This document shows positions 1-6,990 of a stretch of DNA of 22,584 nt, piece after piece. The notes under the pieces were generated by a model. The model worked only from the letters and a program-made list of their open reading frames with translations, was not told where the DNA came from and ran no database searches. Each line of letters opens with the position of its first letter. The stretch's first letter is position 1. The DNA is from an uncultured Lachnospiraceae bacterium (GTDB lineage: Bacteria > Bacillota > Clostridia > Lachnospirales > Lachnospiraceae): assembly GCA_947565255.1 (NCBI GenBank), contig CANOFI010000012.1, positions 1-22,584 on the forward strand, written 5' to 3'. The position numbers and the translations under genes were made by a program.

Positions 1-1
1 C

Positions 2-205
2 ATTGGAAAAATATCTCAAAAGGTTTTAACTGCAAATCTGCGTTCAATGGAACATAGCGGTCTTCTTACCCGGAAAGTATATCCGGAAGTACCGCCGCGG
101 GTAGAATACACCTTAACAGAAACAGGATACAGCCTAAAACCAATTTTAGACGCTATGGTAGTGTGGGGAACAGAATATAAACAAAAAAACTCTATCACGC
201 CGTAA
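2..205 (+). CDS. HxlR-family transcriptional regulator, 3' fragment
   Basis: Only the last 67 codons are present; the reading frame runs in from the left edge. The visible part matches the end of the HxlR winged-helix domain: a recognition-helix segment with IGKISQKVLTANLRSMEHSG, then a wing with PPRVEYTLTETG, then the closing helix SLKPILDAMVVWG. HxlR proteins are small dimeric DNA-binding regulators of about 100-120 residues that often respond to redox or electrophile stress, so roughly the last 60 percent of the protein is here. The target is unknown because the adjacent gene is outside the window. A stem-loop follows the stop codon directly. Confidence 0.85.
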   Translation: MGKISQKVLTANLRSMEHSGLLTRKVYPEVPPRVEYTLTETGYSLKPILDAMVVWGTEYKQKNSITP

Positions 206-245
206 GGGGCGCCACCTGCCAGGAAGCGCCCCTGCTTTTCATTTC
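205..245 (+). terminator. Rho-independent terminator after the HxlR gene
   Basis: A 7-bp GC-rich stem, GGGGCGC (206-212) with GCGCCCC (226-232), starts right at the stop codon and is followed by a modest T-rich tract. The stem may also help stop transcription of the convergent LRR gene, but on that strand the T-run lies too far away for a standard terminator. Confidence 0.6.
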
Positions 246-294
246 TTTGATTTTGTACTTATATAGTATCACATGCAGTATCATGCGCTCAGCT

Positions 295-2430
295 TTATAA
301 GACAATTAAATTTAAAGCCGCTTTTAAAATCATCTGTGCATCAGCCAGGTCTACCTTACCATTCCCGTCTACATCGGCCGCCAAAAGTTGTTCCACATTC
401 AATGCGGTCAGGTTCAGTGCAGCTTTTAATACAAGCTGGGCGTCAGACAGTTTCACCTGTTCGTCTGAATCCACATCCCCTTTTTTACTCAGACTTACAA
501 ATGTGATTCTCTCCTGTTTTGCATATTCCTCCGCATAACTGCCCTTGTAACCTTTTATTGTCAGGTCTTTGCAGTCACTAAATGCATGATAGCCAATGCT
601 GGTTACACTTTTCGGAATCGTAATTTCTGTAAGATTGCTGCATTTCGAAAATGCCACCACACCTATGTTTGTCACTCCCTCCGGAAGCATAACGTCAGTA
701 AGACTGCTGCAGGCTCCAAACGCCCCCTCACCAATGCCGGTTAATCCTTCCGGGAGTTTCAGCTCTGTCAGACCGGTACAGCCTACAAACGCATAATCAT
801 CTATTCTGACAACGCCATCTGCACCTGTAACCTCTGCCAGTTCACTGCAAAAAGCAAACGCATACTTTCCGATACCGGTCACACTTTCCGGAATCGCAAG
901 CTCTGTCAGACCGCCGCAGTAAGCAAATGCAAAATTTCCAATATGGGTCACACTTTTTGGAATTGTTACCTTTGTCATACTCATGCAGCCTGCAAACGCC
1001 TGTTCCCCTATACTGGTAACCTCTTCCGGAATCGTTACTTCTCCGCCAGTTCCATTGTATTTTATAAGAACACCATCCTGAATCTCAAACTCAGGCAGGT
1101 CATCCAGATTTTGAAACAATATTCCTTCCTGCTTCGCAAACTCTTCTGCATAACTGTTCTTATAACCTCTAATCGTCAGGCTGCTGCAGCCATAAAATGC
1201 ATAATTGCCGATACTGGTCACACTTTTCGGAATCGTGATATCTGTCAGACTGCTGCAGCTGGAAAATGCATAATCACCGATACGGGTCACGTTTTCCGGA
1301 ATCGTAATACTTAACAGACCACTGCACAAAGTAAACATATTCTCGCCTATACGGCTCACTCCCAGCGGAATCCTCAGCCCTATCAGCTCACTACAGCCTA
1401 CAAACGCATAATCACCAATATCCACAATGCTGTCCGGAAGCGTGATTCTTGCCAGACTGTCACAATACTCAAAAGCACCTTCACCGATACGAGTCACACC
1501 CTCCGGAATTTTCAGTTCTTCCAGACTGCTGCAAAAAGTAAATGCATACTCTCCTATACTGTTCAGGCCTTCTGGAAGCGTAACTTTTTCCAGACTGCTA
1601 CATCCCGTAAAGGAAAAACCTTCTATATCGGTCACACCTTCCGGAACCGTAACTTCCACCAGACTTTCGTAATTATAAAAAGCATAAGCACCAACACGGG
1701 TCACTTCCTCAGGAATCACCACTTTTCCGCCATCTCCATGATATGCCACAAGCACACCGTCACGGATTTCAAATTCAGGTATATTGCCCATGCTTTGAAA
1801 CAGAAATCCTTCCTGTTCTGCATATTCTTCTGCACAGCTGCCAGTATAACCCTTTATTGTCAGACCTTCACACTCATTAAATGCACTTTGTCCGATGCTG
1901 GTCACTCTTGCCGGAATCGTAATTTCTTTCAGACTGCCGCATTTCGAAAATGCACCTGCACCAATACTGGCCAGATTAACCGGAATTGTCACATCTGTCA
2001 GGCTGCTGCATCCGCCAAATGCACCCTCGCCTATTTTATGCACTCCTCTTGGAATATTAATCTCTTTCAGACTGCTGCACAAAACAAACGCATAGTCTCC
2101 CATGACCGTTACCCCTTCCGGAAGTGTAATATCTGTCAGGCTGCTGCACATTGCAAACGCATAATCATCGATGCCCTGCACGCTCTCTGGAATGATAACT
2201 TCGGTCAGGTTACTGCAGTCTGCAAACGCACCTCTGCCTATTTTATTCACTCCTTCCGGAATCACTACTTTACTGCCGTCTCCATAATATGCCACAAGCA
2301 CATCATCCTCTATCTCAAACTCCCCATCCGCACCAGATACCAGGGTAATCCCATTCATCCCTGTCAGCACCAGCACCATGCTAAACAAAATGGCAAGGCA
2401 CCTTTTCATTGCTTTTTTTCTCACACACAT
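295..2430 (-). CDS. Secreted BspA-type leucine-rich-repeat protein with C-terminal type I dockerin
   Basis: This 711-residue protein has a signal peptide (basic start, hydrophobic stretch at about 10-30). It is built mainly from BspA-like LRR_5 repeats of about 23 residues (pattern VTSIGxxAFxxCSSLTxITIP). The repeats form three modules, about 37-215, 218-444 and 447-647. Each opens with a PEFEI/GEFEI..DGVLVAY strand and closes with an IKGY..SYAEEYAKQE cap. The C-terminus (651-709) is a dockerin with two calcium-binding half-repeats, GDVDSDEQVKLSDAQ and ADVDGNGKVDLADAQ. Dockerins bind cohesin domains, so the protein is probably anchored or assembled outside the cell; no cohesin gene is in the window. 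The start is supported by AAAGGAG nine bases upstream. Ligand and role are unknown; relatives bind host or microbial surfaces. Confidence 0.9.
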   Translation of the reverse strand: MCVRKKAMKRCLAILFSMVLVLTGMNGITLVSGADGEFEIEDDVLVAYYGDGSKVVIPEGVNKIGRGAFADCSNLTEVIIPESVQGIDDYAFAMCSSLTDITLPEGVTVMGDYAFVLCSSLKEINIPRGVHKIGEGAFGGCSSLTDVTIPVNLASIGAGAFSKCGSLKEITIPARVTSIGQSAFNECEGLTIKGYTGSCAEEYAEQEGFLFQSMGNIPEFEIRDGVLVAYHGDGGKVVIPEEVTRVGAYAFYNYESLVEVTVPEGVTDIEGFSFTGCSSLEKVTLPEGLNSIGEYAFTFCSSLEELKIPEGVTRIGEGAFEYCDSLARITLPDSIVDIGDYAFVGCSELIGLRIPLGVSRIGENMFTLCSGLLSITIPENVTRIGDYAFSSCSSLTDITIPKSVTSIGNYAFYGCSSLTIRGYKNSYAEEFAKQEGILFQNLDDLPEFEIQDGVLIKYNGTGGEVTIPEEVTSIGEQAFAGCMSMTKVTIPKSVTHIGNFAFAYCGGLTELAIPESVTGIGKYAFAFCSELAEVTGADGVVRIDDYAFVGCTGLTELKLPEGLTGIGEGAFGACSSLTDVMLPEGVTNIGVVAFSKCSNLTEITIPKSVTSIGYHAFSDCKDLTIKGYKGSYAEEYAKQERITFVSLSKKGDVDSDEQVKLSDAQLVLKAALNLTALNVEQLLAADVDGNGKVDLADAQMILKAALNLIVL

Positions 2431-2493
2431 AATAAAATTCTCCTTTCTTATGGTCTGATTTTTTTCATTTTACTTATCTGCTGTCGCATAACT

Positions 2494-2502
2494 ATTATAT
2501 CA
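2494..2502 (-). promoter_or_regulatory. Extended -10 promoter for the LRR/dockerin gene
   Basis: On the minus strand TGATATAAT gives a perfect TATAAT at 2494-2499 with the extended TGN motif. No good -35 box is visible at the usual spacing, which suits an extended -10 promoter. The predicted 5' leader is about 57 bases. Confidence 0.5.
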
Positions 2503-2650
2503 TACTTTGTAATTTTACTGATATTATTTTTATTAAATTATGTTTAAGCAAAAAATTATTCTGACAACGACATAAAAGCTCTCTCTATTTAAAACAAAAC
2601 CAAAACATGCGCCTTAATTCACAGAAATTTATTTCAAATTCAGACAATAT

Positions 2651-2700
2651 AAACCCGCCAATCTGTCTATTTCACAAACTGACGGGTTTTTTATGTTTTT
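2651..2700 (-). terminator. Terminator at the end of the lipoprotein-sortase-sirtuin-DUF951 operon
   Basis: AAACCCG (2651-2657) pairs with CGGGTTT (2683-2689) across a 25-base loop with little further pairing. It lies just past the stop of the DUF951 gene. The T-run is longer on the plus strand (TTTTTTATGTTTTTT), so the structure may be bidirectional, although no plus-strand gene feeds into it. Confidence 0.5.
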
Positions 2701-2716
2701 TAATTTTTTATACTTT

Positions 2717-2902
2717 TTATATTTTTTTAATTTCTTTTGTGTTTTTTTCCACCAGCCGCCTTGCAAGCATAATCTGATGGCCGCATCCTGTGCATTTCAG
2801 GCGAAAATCTGTTCCCACACGCAGAATCTCCCATTCGCTGGCACCGCAGGGATGCTTCTTTTTCAGACATACGATATCCCCCGGCTCATATATCCGGCTC
2901 AT
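2717..2902 (-). CDS. DUF951 domain-containing small protein
   Basis: This 61-residue protein matches the DUF951 pattern, with an EPGDIVCLKKKHPCGASEWE start and a second cysteine pair in KCTGCGHQIML. Cysteines at 12, 19, 37 and 40 suggest a small zinc-ribbon or beta-barrel fold, but the family has no firm function. The ATG overlaps the sirtuin stop codon (ATGA), which points to translational coupling. It is the last gene of the operon and is followed by a hairpin. The lysine-rich tail is normal for the family. Confidence 0.85.
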   Translation of the reverse strand: MSRIYEPGDIVCLKKKHPCGASEWEILRVGTDFRLKCTGCGHQIMLARRLVEKNTKEIKKI

Positions 2903-3618
2903 AGCTTCAATTCCTTCAGCACCTTGCCGATGCTGTCGTTTATGACCAAATCCGCCTTAGAATCCAAAGCCGTCACGGATTTATTAATCAAAACCAATTT
3001 ATTGCCCCGGTAATAGTTGACCAGACCCGCCGCCGGGTATACCACCAACGATGTTCCTCCGATAATCAGCATATCAGCCTCTGAAATACAGCGGATGGAC
3101 TCCTGCATAATTCTGTCATCCAGTCCCTCTTCATACAGAACAACATCCGGCTTCAAATCTCCTCCGCAGCTGCACTTCGGAATTCCCTCGCTCTCTAATA
3201 TATAACGGGCATCGTATTCCTTCCCGCAGCTCTGGCAATAGTTCCGGTGCACGCTTCCATGCAGCTCTAACACCTTTTTGCTGCCGGCCGCCTGGTGAAG
3301 GCCGTCGATGTTCTGCGTCACAACCGCCGTTAATTTTCCTGCCTGCTCCAATTGCGCCAGCTTTACATGCGCCGCATTGGGCTGCGCATCCAGACACAGC
3401 ATTTTATCCCTGTAAAAACGGTAAAATTCTTTTGTCTTACGCATATAATACGTATGACTTAAAATTGTTTCCGGCGGCTCGCTGTATGTCTGGTGGTATA
3501 ATCCGTCCACACTACGAAAATCCGGTATCCCGCTTTCTGTGGATACACCGGCTCCGCCAAAAAACACAATGCGTTCACTCTCATCCACCCATTTCTGAAG
3601 CTGTTCCATTGCCTCCAT
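2899..3618 (-). CDS. NAD-dependent protein deacylase, sirtuin (Sir2 family)
   Basis: This 239-residue single-domain sirtuin removes acyl groups from lysine using NAD+. It carries the full motif set: NAD loop GAGVSTESGIPDFRS (22-36), TQNIDGLH (101-108), catalytic His120 in LELHGS, a four-cysteine zinc site (C128, C131, C149, C151) and GTSLVVYPA (188-196). The residues look intact, so an active enzyme is expected. The chosen start has GAGGTG five bases upstream; Met4 is a weaker alternative. It begins 36 bases after the sortase gene and its stop overlaps the DUF951 start. A cytoplasmic sirtuin behind a sortase is an odd pairing and may only reflect shared transcription. Confidence 0.93.
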   Translation of the reverse strand: MEAMEQLQKWVDESERIVFFGGAGVSTESGIPDFRSVDGLYHQTYSEPPETILSHTYYMRKTKEFYRFYRDKMLCLDAQPNAAHVKLAQLEQAGKLTAVVTQNIDGLHQAAGSKKVLELHGSVHRNYCQSCGKEYDARYILESEGIPKCSCGGDLKPDVVLYEEGLDDRIMQESIRCISEADMLIIGGTSLVVYPAAGLVNYYRGNKLVLINKSVTALDSKADLVINDSIGKVLKELKL

Positions 3619-3654
3619 ACCTTCACCTCATCCCATCTTTTTTATTCTTACACC

Positions 3655-4611
3655 TTACTGCGGCTGTGCATCCTGCATCGCCTGATTCACGGATTCCTCA
3701 ACCCCGGCGCCGGTTACAACATCTACAATTACCCCGGAAGATTTGTATTCCACACCAATTAACTTCGCCTGGAGAAGGAGCCTCCAATTATCGCCGCTTG
3801 CCGTACAGGTTGACAAAGTCACAATCCTGTCCTGGTCCGATACCGGCACACCGGTGTCATAGCGGGAATTTTTCTTACTGTCCGCCACATACTGGGTAAA
3901 CTCCGGTCCCTGCGTCTCATAGGTGCGGAACATATTACTGCTGACCTTCGACTCGTGCACCGAAAAAATCTGATAACGATAATTTGCCGTCGGCGTATAA
4001 ATCCAAAAATATTCCTTTCCGGTATAAAATGCGGCGTCCTTATACTGTTTCAGCTGTCCGAACATCGTAAGATTCTTCATATTATGGCCATAGATAAACG
4101 TATTGTAATCGGTCATATCCTCTGCGTTGGCTACATCCATAAATATGCTTCCCGCCGTATTTTCTTCTTTATTCCACATTTTCTTCAGATAAAAATCGTT
4201 GTCGTCCGGATGCTTCAGCACCGGATAATTAATATCAAGCGCCTCAAACTGAATCCAGCCCTTCACATCCGGATTGGCCTGCTGAAGATTCGCAAAATCT
4301 ACAACTGTTTTCGTAAATCCGGCGCTGGCCACATCGCCTGTAACTACAAACGGCTCACCTGTATCATCCTCTATGGTATATTCTTCCTCCACATTTGCAT
4401 ACGTTTCTTCCCCTCTCGCGTATTCGCTGAATATGCTGTACAGGTTATAGCCTGCCACTACAAACACAGCGGCAGCAACCACCATAATTCCATAACGAAT
4501 GTAATCAAAAACAGTCTTTGAGGAACTCTTCTTTTTCCCGATACTATCTATATCAACCAGTTCCAGATCATCCTGTTTTGACTTACTTCCTTTTTTTTCT
4601 TCCTTTTTCAC
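3655..4611 (-). CDS. srtB: Class B sortase (SrtB-like)
   Basis: This 318-residue membrane-anchored cysteine transpeptidase is expected to attach surface proteins to the cell wall. It has a basic cytoplasmic N-terminus, one membrane segment at about 40-62 and an extracellular sortase domain. The catalytic residues are His176 (IYGHNM), Cys269 (TLSTCT) and Arg277 (NWRLL). The TLSTC signature and length fit class B. The start is GTG, with AGAGGA nine bases upstream, and lies 25 bases after the lipoprotein gene. No protein in the window shows an obvious NPQTN- or LPXTG-type sorting signal; the LRR/dockerin protein ends without one. The substrate is therefore elsewhere or the motif is unusual. Confidence 0.92.
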   Translation of the reverse strand: MKKEEKKGSKSKQDDLELVDIDSIGKKKSSSKTVFDYIRYGIMVVAAAVFVVAGYNLYSIFSEYARGEETYANVEEEYTIEDDTGEPFVVTGDVASAGFTKTVVDFANLQQANPDVKGWIQFEALDINYPVLKHPDDNDFYLKKMWNKEENTAGSIFMDVANAEDMTDYNTFIYGHNMKNLTMFGQLKQYKDAAFYTGKEYFWIYTPTANYRYQIFSVHESKVSSNMFRTYETQGPEFTQYVADSKKNSRYDTGVPVSDQDRIVTLSTCTASGDNWRLLLQAKLIGVEYKSSGVIVDVVTGAGVEESVNQAMQDAQPQ

Positions 4612-4636
4612 GTCAATACATCCTCTCTGTCGTTAT

Positions 4637-5527
4637 TTACTCTTTCACCAGATAAAGCTTCAAATCATCATACATACCGCTTTCCAGCAGCCTGTCGGAT
4701 TGTTTGGTATACTCTTTTGTACCTTCCTTGTCCGTATAAACTCCATATCCATCCTTCAGCGCCACATCAAAGACGGCCTGGGCAGATATCTCCAGTTTTG
4801 TTGTCTTTTCATTCGATTTACCCGGATTCATTACAATCGTCACCGTTCTTTTCTTTGACGGTTTTTCAAGCTTTGCCAGAAAAGCCGGTTCCTCATAGCT
4901 TTCATCATAGGATACCTCTGCAAAAGACTGTATGGACTGTTCTTTTTCCTGGTCAAGGGAATACCCTACAAACTGTGTAATTTCCAAATTGTCTTTGTCC
5001 ATGACGTATTCATAGAAAAAATCATATTCTTCCGAGACATTATCTCCCTCATCCACCTGGGCAGTTACCGACATAAAATTTTCTTTTTCCTCTCTCTTGG
5101 TTATCTCCAGGCCATCGGTTCCATTTACTAAAAAGCCCGCAATGCTTTCTTCCATAAATTCATCAAACAAACCGTCCATAAACCAGTTTACTTCGTAATT
5201 GACGCCGTCATCATTACCTCCGTACTCTGCATACAAAAAATTGTCCTTATAGACTTCCTCACGGAAATCACCGGAGCTTTGCATTTTTACATAGTAATCA
5301 TGCCCGTCATCCTTTTTGGAAAGAATCGCCTCCTCAGTTACCTTGCCCTCTTCTCCGCGAAATTCCATCTTATAGCTGACAGAACTATGATCCTCCAGCA
5401 GCCTGCTGCCCTTATTTGCTTTCTCGATGTCCTCCAGTTTCACTTCTGAAAGGTCCACTTTCTCTGTACATCCCGCCAGCGCCGCCACCATAAGAACCGT
5501 CATCATAAATGCGATTACTCTTCTCAT
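4637..5527 (-). CDS. Lipoprotein of unknown function, first gene of the sortase operon
   Basis: This 296-residue protein has a clear lipoprotein signal, with the lipobox LAGC ending at Cys20, so it should be anchored to the outer face of the membrane. The mature protein is acidic and rich in beta-strand-like segments. It loosely resembles lipid-carrier-type (LolA/DUF6612-like) lipoproteins, but I cannot assign a family. An AGGAGG site nine bases upstream fixes the start, and a good promoter lies about 60 bases further up. Tight spacing to srtB (25 bases) suggests a shared cell-envelope role. Confidence 0.8.
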   Translation of the reverse strand: MRRVIAFMMTVLMVAALAGCTEKVDLSEVKLEDIEKANKGSRLLEDHSSVSYKMEFRGEEGKVTEEAILSKKDDGHDYYVKMQSSGDFREEVYKDNFLYAEYGGNDDGVNYEVNWFMDGLFDEFMEESIAGFLVNGTDGLEITKREEKENFMSVTAQVDEGDNVSEEYDFFYEYVMDKDNLEITQFVGYSLDQEKEQSIQSFAEVSYDESYEEPAFLAKLEKPSKKRTVTIVMNPGKSNEKTTKLEISAQAVFDVALKDGYGVYTDKEGTKEYTKQSDRLLESGMYDDLKLYLVKE

Positions 5528-5588
5528 CTATTCATTCCTCCTGAATTCAAAGTTTCCTCCATACAATTTCTGTTGATTATCCATACTC

Positions 5589-5616
5589 ATTATAGCACAT
5601 TTTTTTTAAATCTCAA
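5589..5616 (-). promoter_or_regulatory. Sigma-A promoter of the lipoprotein-sortase operon
   Basis: On the minus strand -35 TTGAGA (5611-5616) and -10 TATAAT (5589-5594) are 16 bases apart, with a TG one base before the -10. Transcription should begin near 5582, giving a leader of about 55 bases before the AGGAGG site. Confidence 0.7.
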
Positions 5617-5676
5617 TGCTTTCTTTCTTAGTTCACCGAATTATCACTTTTGTTCCATTTATTCCTTTGCAGACAT

Positions 5677-5706
5677 TTGACACATGAATCTATATAATGG
5701 TAAAAT
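5677..5706 (+). promoter_or_regulatory. Sigma-A promoter of the yqeY-flavoprotein operon
   Basis: A perfect -35 TTGACA (5677-5682) is followed after 18 bases by TAAAAT (5701-5706). The nearby TATAAT at 5693-5698 lies only 10 bases after TTGACA, so it cannot pair with that box, though it could use the weaker TTGCAG further upstream. The gene starts at 5739. Confidence 0.65.
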
Positions 5707-5738
5707 AAAAACCAAAAAGATGAACAGGAGGACGCATT

Positions 5739-6185
5739 ATGCAGTTTGAACAATTACAAAAAGACATGATAAACGCCATGAAGGCAAAAGACAAGGTGCG
5801 CAAAGACGCCATTTCCGTACTGGTATCTGCTGCAAAGAAGATAGCAATTGACGAGGGGAGCCGTGACAATATTACGCAGGAGCAGGTGGACCGCGCAGTC
5901 CTTAAGGAGATAAAGACCGTAAAAGAGCAGCTGGATACCTGTCCGGCAGACCGAAAAGAACGGAAAGCTGAATACCAGGCCAGATATGATATCATGAGCG
6001 AGTATGCGCCTGCCATGATGTCTGAAGAAGAAATCCGCACATATATCATGAAGCATTTTGCAGAGCTTGTGGAGACAAAAAATAAAGGACAGATTATGAA
6101 GGCTGTGATGGGAGAGCTAAAAGGAAAGGCCGACGGCAAACTGATTAACCAGGTGGTATCCGCAATCGCAAGAAGGGATTCATAA
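5739..6185 (+). CDS. yqeY: GatB/YqeY domain-containing protein
   Basis: This 148-residue protein has the normal length of stand-alone YqeY proteins, which resemble the tail domain of the GatB amidotransferase subunit. The helical pattern is typical: an early NAMKAKDKVRKDAISVL segment and the late GQIMKAVMGELKGKADGKL motif. YqeY is thought to act near tRNA or aminoacyl-tRNA metabolism, but its activity is not settled. AGGAGG seven bases upstream supports the start. It has its own strong promoter and is followed after two bases by the flavoprotein gene. Confidence 0.9.
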   Translation: MQFEQLQKDMINAMKAKDKVRKDAISVLVSAAKKIAIDEGSRDNITQEQVDRAVLKEIKTVKEQLDTCPADRKERKAEYQARYDIMSEYAPAMMSEEEIRTYIMKHFAELVETKNKGQIMKAVMGELKGKADGKLINQVVSAIARRDS

Positions 6186-6187
6186 CT

Positions 6188-6883
6188 ATGAAAATTGCTA
6201 TAATACATGGACAGAGCCACAAGGGCTCTACTTATCAGATCGGAAAACAATTAGCAGACAAGCTGGGAGGTTCTGTGACCGAATTTTTTCTGCCCAGGGA
6301 TTTTGGGGGATTTTGTACGGGCTGTACTACCTGTTTTATGAAAGCAGAGACCGGATGTCCGCATTACGAAAAGCTGCACCCGCTGACGGAAGCAATGGAT
6401 GAGGCGGATGTGCTGATCCTGACCAGTCCGGTATACGTATACCATGCAACCGGCTCGATGAAGGCATTTTTAGACCATTATGGCTATCGCTGGATGGTCC
6501 ACCGGCCAGACGAACGCATGTTCAGAAAACAGGCCGTCTGCATTGCCACGGCGGCCGGAGCGGGTATGAAATCTACCCTGAAGGATATGGCGGACAGCCT
6601 GTTTTTCTGGGGCGTGCCAAAAATTTACCGGTATGGCCAGGCCGTACGCGCAACAAGCTATGAGCATATCCCAGAAAAAATAAAACATAAAATCGAGAAA
6701 AGAACAAATGTTCTATCCTCCCGAATCAAGAAAAAAAATGGAAAAGTAAAAGCCGGTATCAAGACAAGAGGATTCTTTCTGATTATGCGGCTCGCCCATA
6801 AAAATGGTTTCAATGAGGCGGACGATGCCTATTGGAAGGAAAAGGGCTGGCTGGACAGCAAACGGCCCTGGAAAATGAAATAA
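6188..6883 (+). CDS. Flavodoxin-fold NAD(P)H-dependent oxidoreductase, iron-sulfur flavoprotein type
   Basis: This 231-residue protein belongs to the NADPH-dependent FMN reductase/flavodoxin fold. The FMN phosphate loop is GQSHKGST (8-15) and the isoalloxazine-side loop is TSPVYVYHATGSMKAF (79-94). Between them four cysteines, C43-x2-C46-x2-C49-x7-C57, form the compact motif known from iron-sulfur flavoproteins, where it holds a 4Fe-4S cluster. It therefore probably transfers electrons in an anaerobic cytoplasm; the partner is unknown. The basic C-terminal part (170-231) lies outside the core fold. The start is two bases after the yqeY stop, with AAGGGA upstream. Confidence 0.82.
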   Translation: MKIAIIHGQSHKGSTYQIGKQLADKLGGSVTEFFLPRDFGGFCTGCTTCFMKAETGCPHYEKLHPLTEAMDEADVLILTSPVYVYHATGSMKAFLDHYGYRWMVHRPDERMFRKQAVCIATAAGAGMKSTLKDMADSLFFWGVPKIYRYGQAVRATSYEHIPEKIKHKIEKRTNVLSSRIKKKNGKVKAGIKTRGFFLIMRLAHKNGFNEADDAYWKEKGWLDSKRPWKMK

Positions 6884-6909
6884 CCGCAGATATAAGCTTC
6901 ATCTGACAT

Positions 6910-6950
6910 CGAAAAAAGCTGCCGCAAAATCATTTTGCGGCAGCCTTTCC
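6910..6950. terminator. Bidirectional terminator between convergent genes
   Basis: A perfect 12-bp stem, GCTGCCGCAAAA (6918-6929) with TTTTGCGGCAGC (6933-6944), closes a three-base loop. On the minus strand it is followed by TTTTTT, a strong terminator for the beta-propeller gene. On the plus strand the tail is CCTTTCCC, weaker for the flavoprotein operon. Confidence 0.85.
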
Positions 6951-6990
6951 CTTATCAGTGTCAAACTCTTTTCCACACAAATCCATGGCA

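Noticed and set aside
480..2300. Regular repeats of roughly 69 bases that could pass for a tandem or CRISPR-like array, and several open frames on the plus strand.
   Set aside because: The period matches 23-residue LRR_5 units in one long minus-strand gene. The plus-strand frames are shadows of this repeat, with no ribosome sites or family features.
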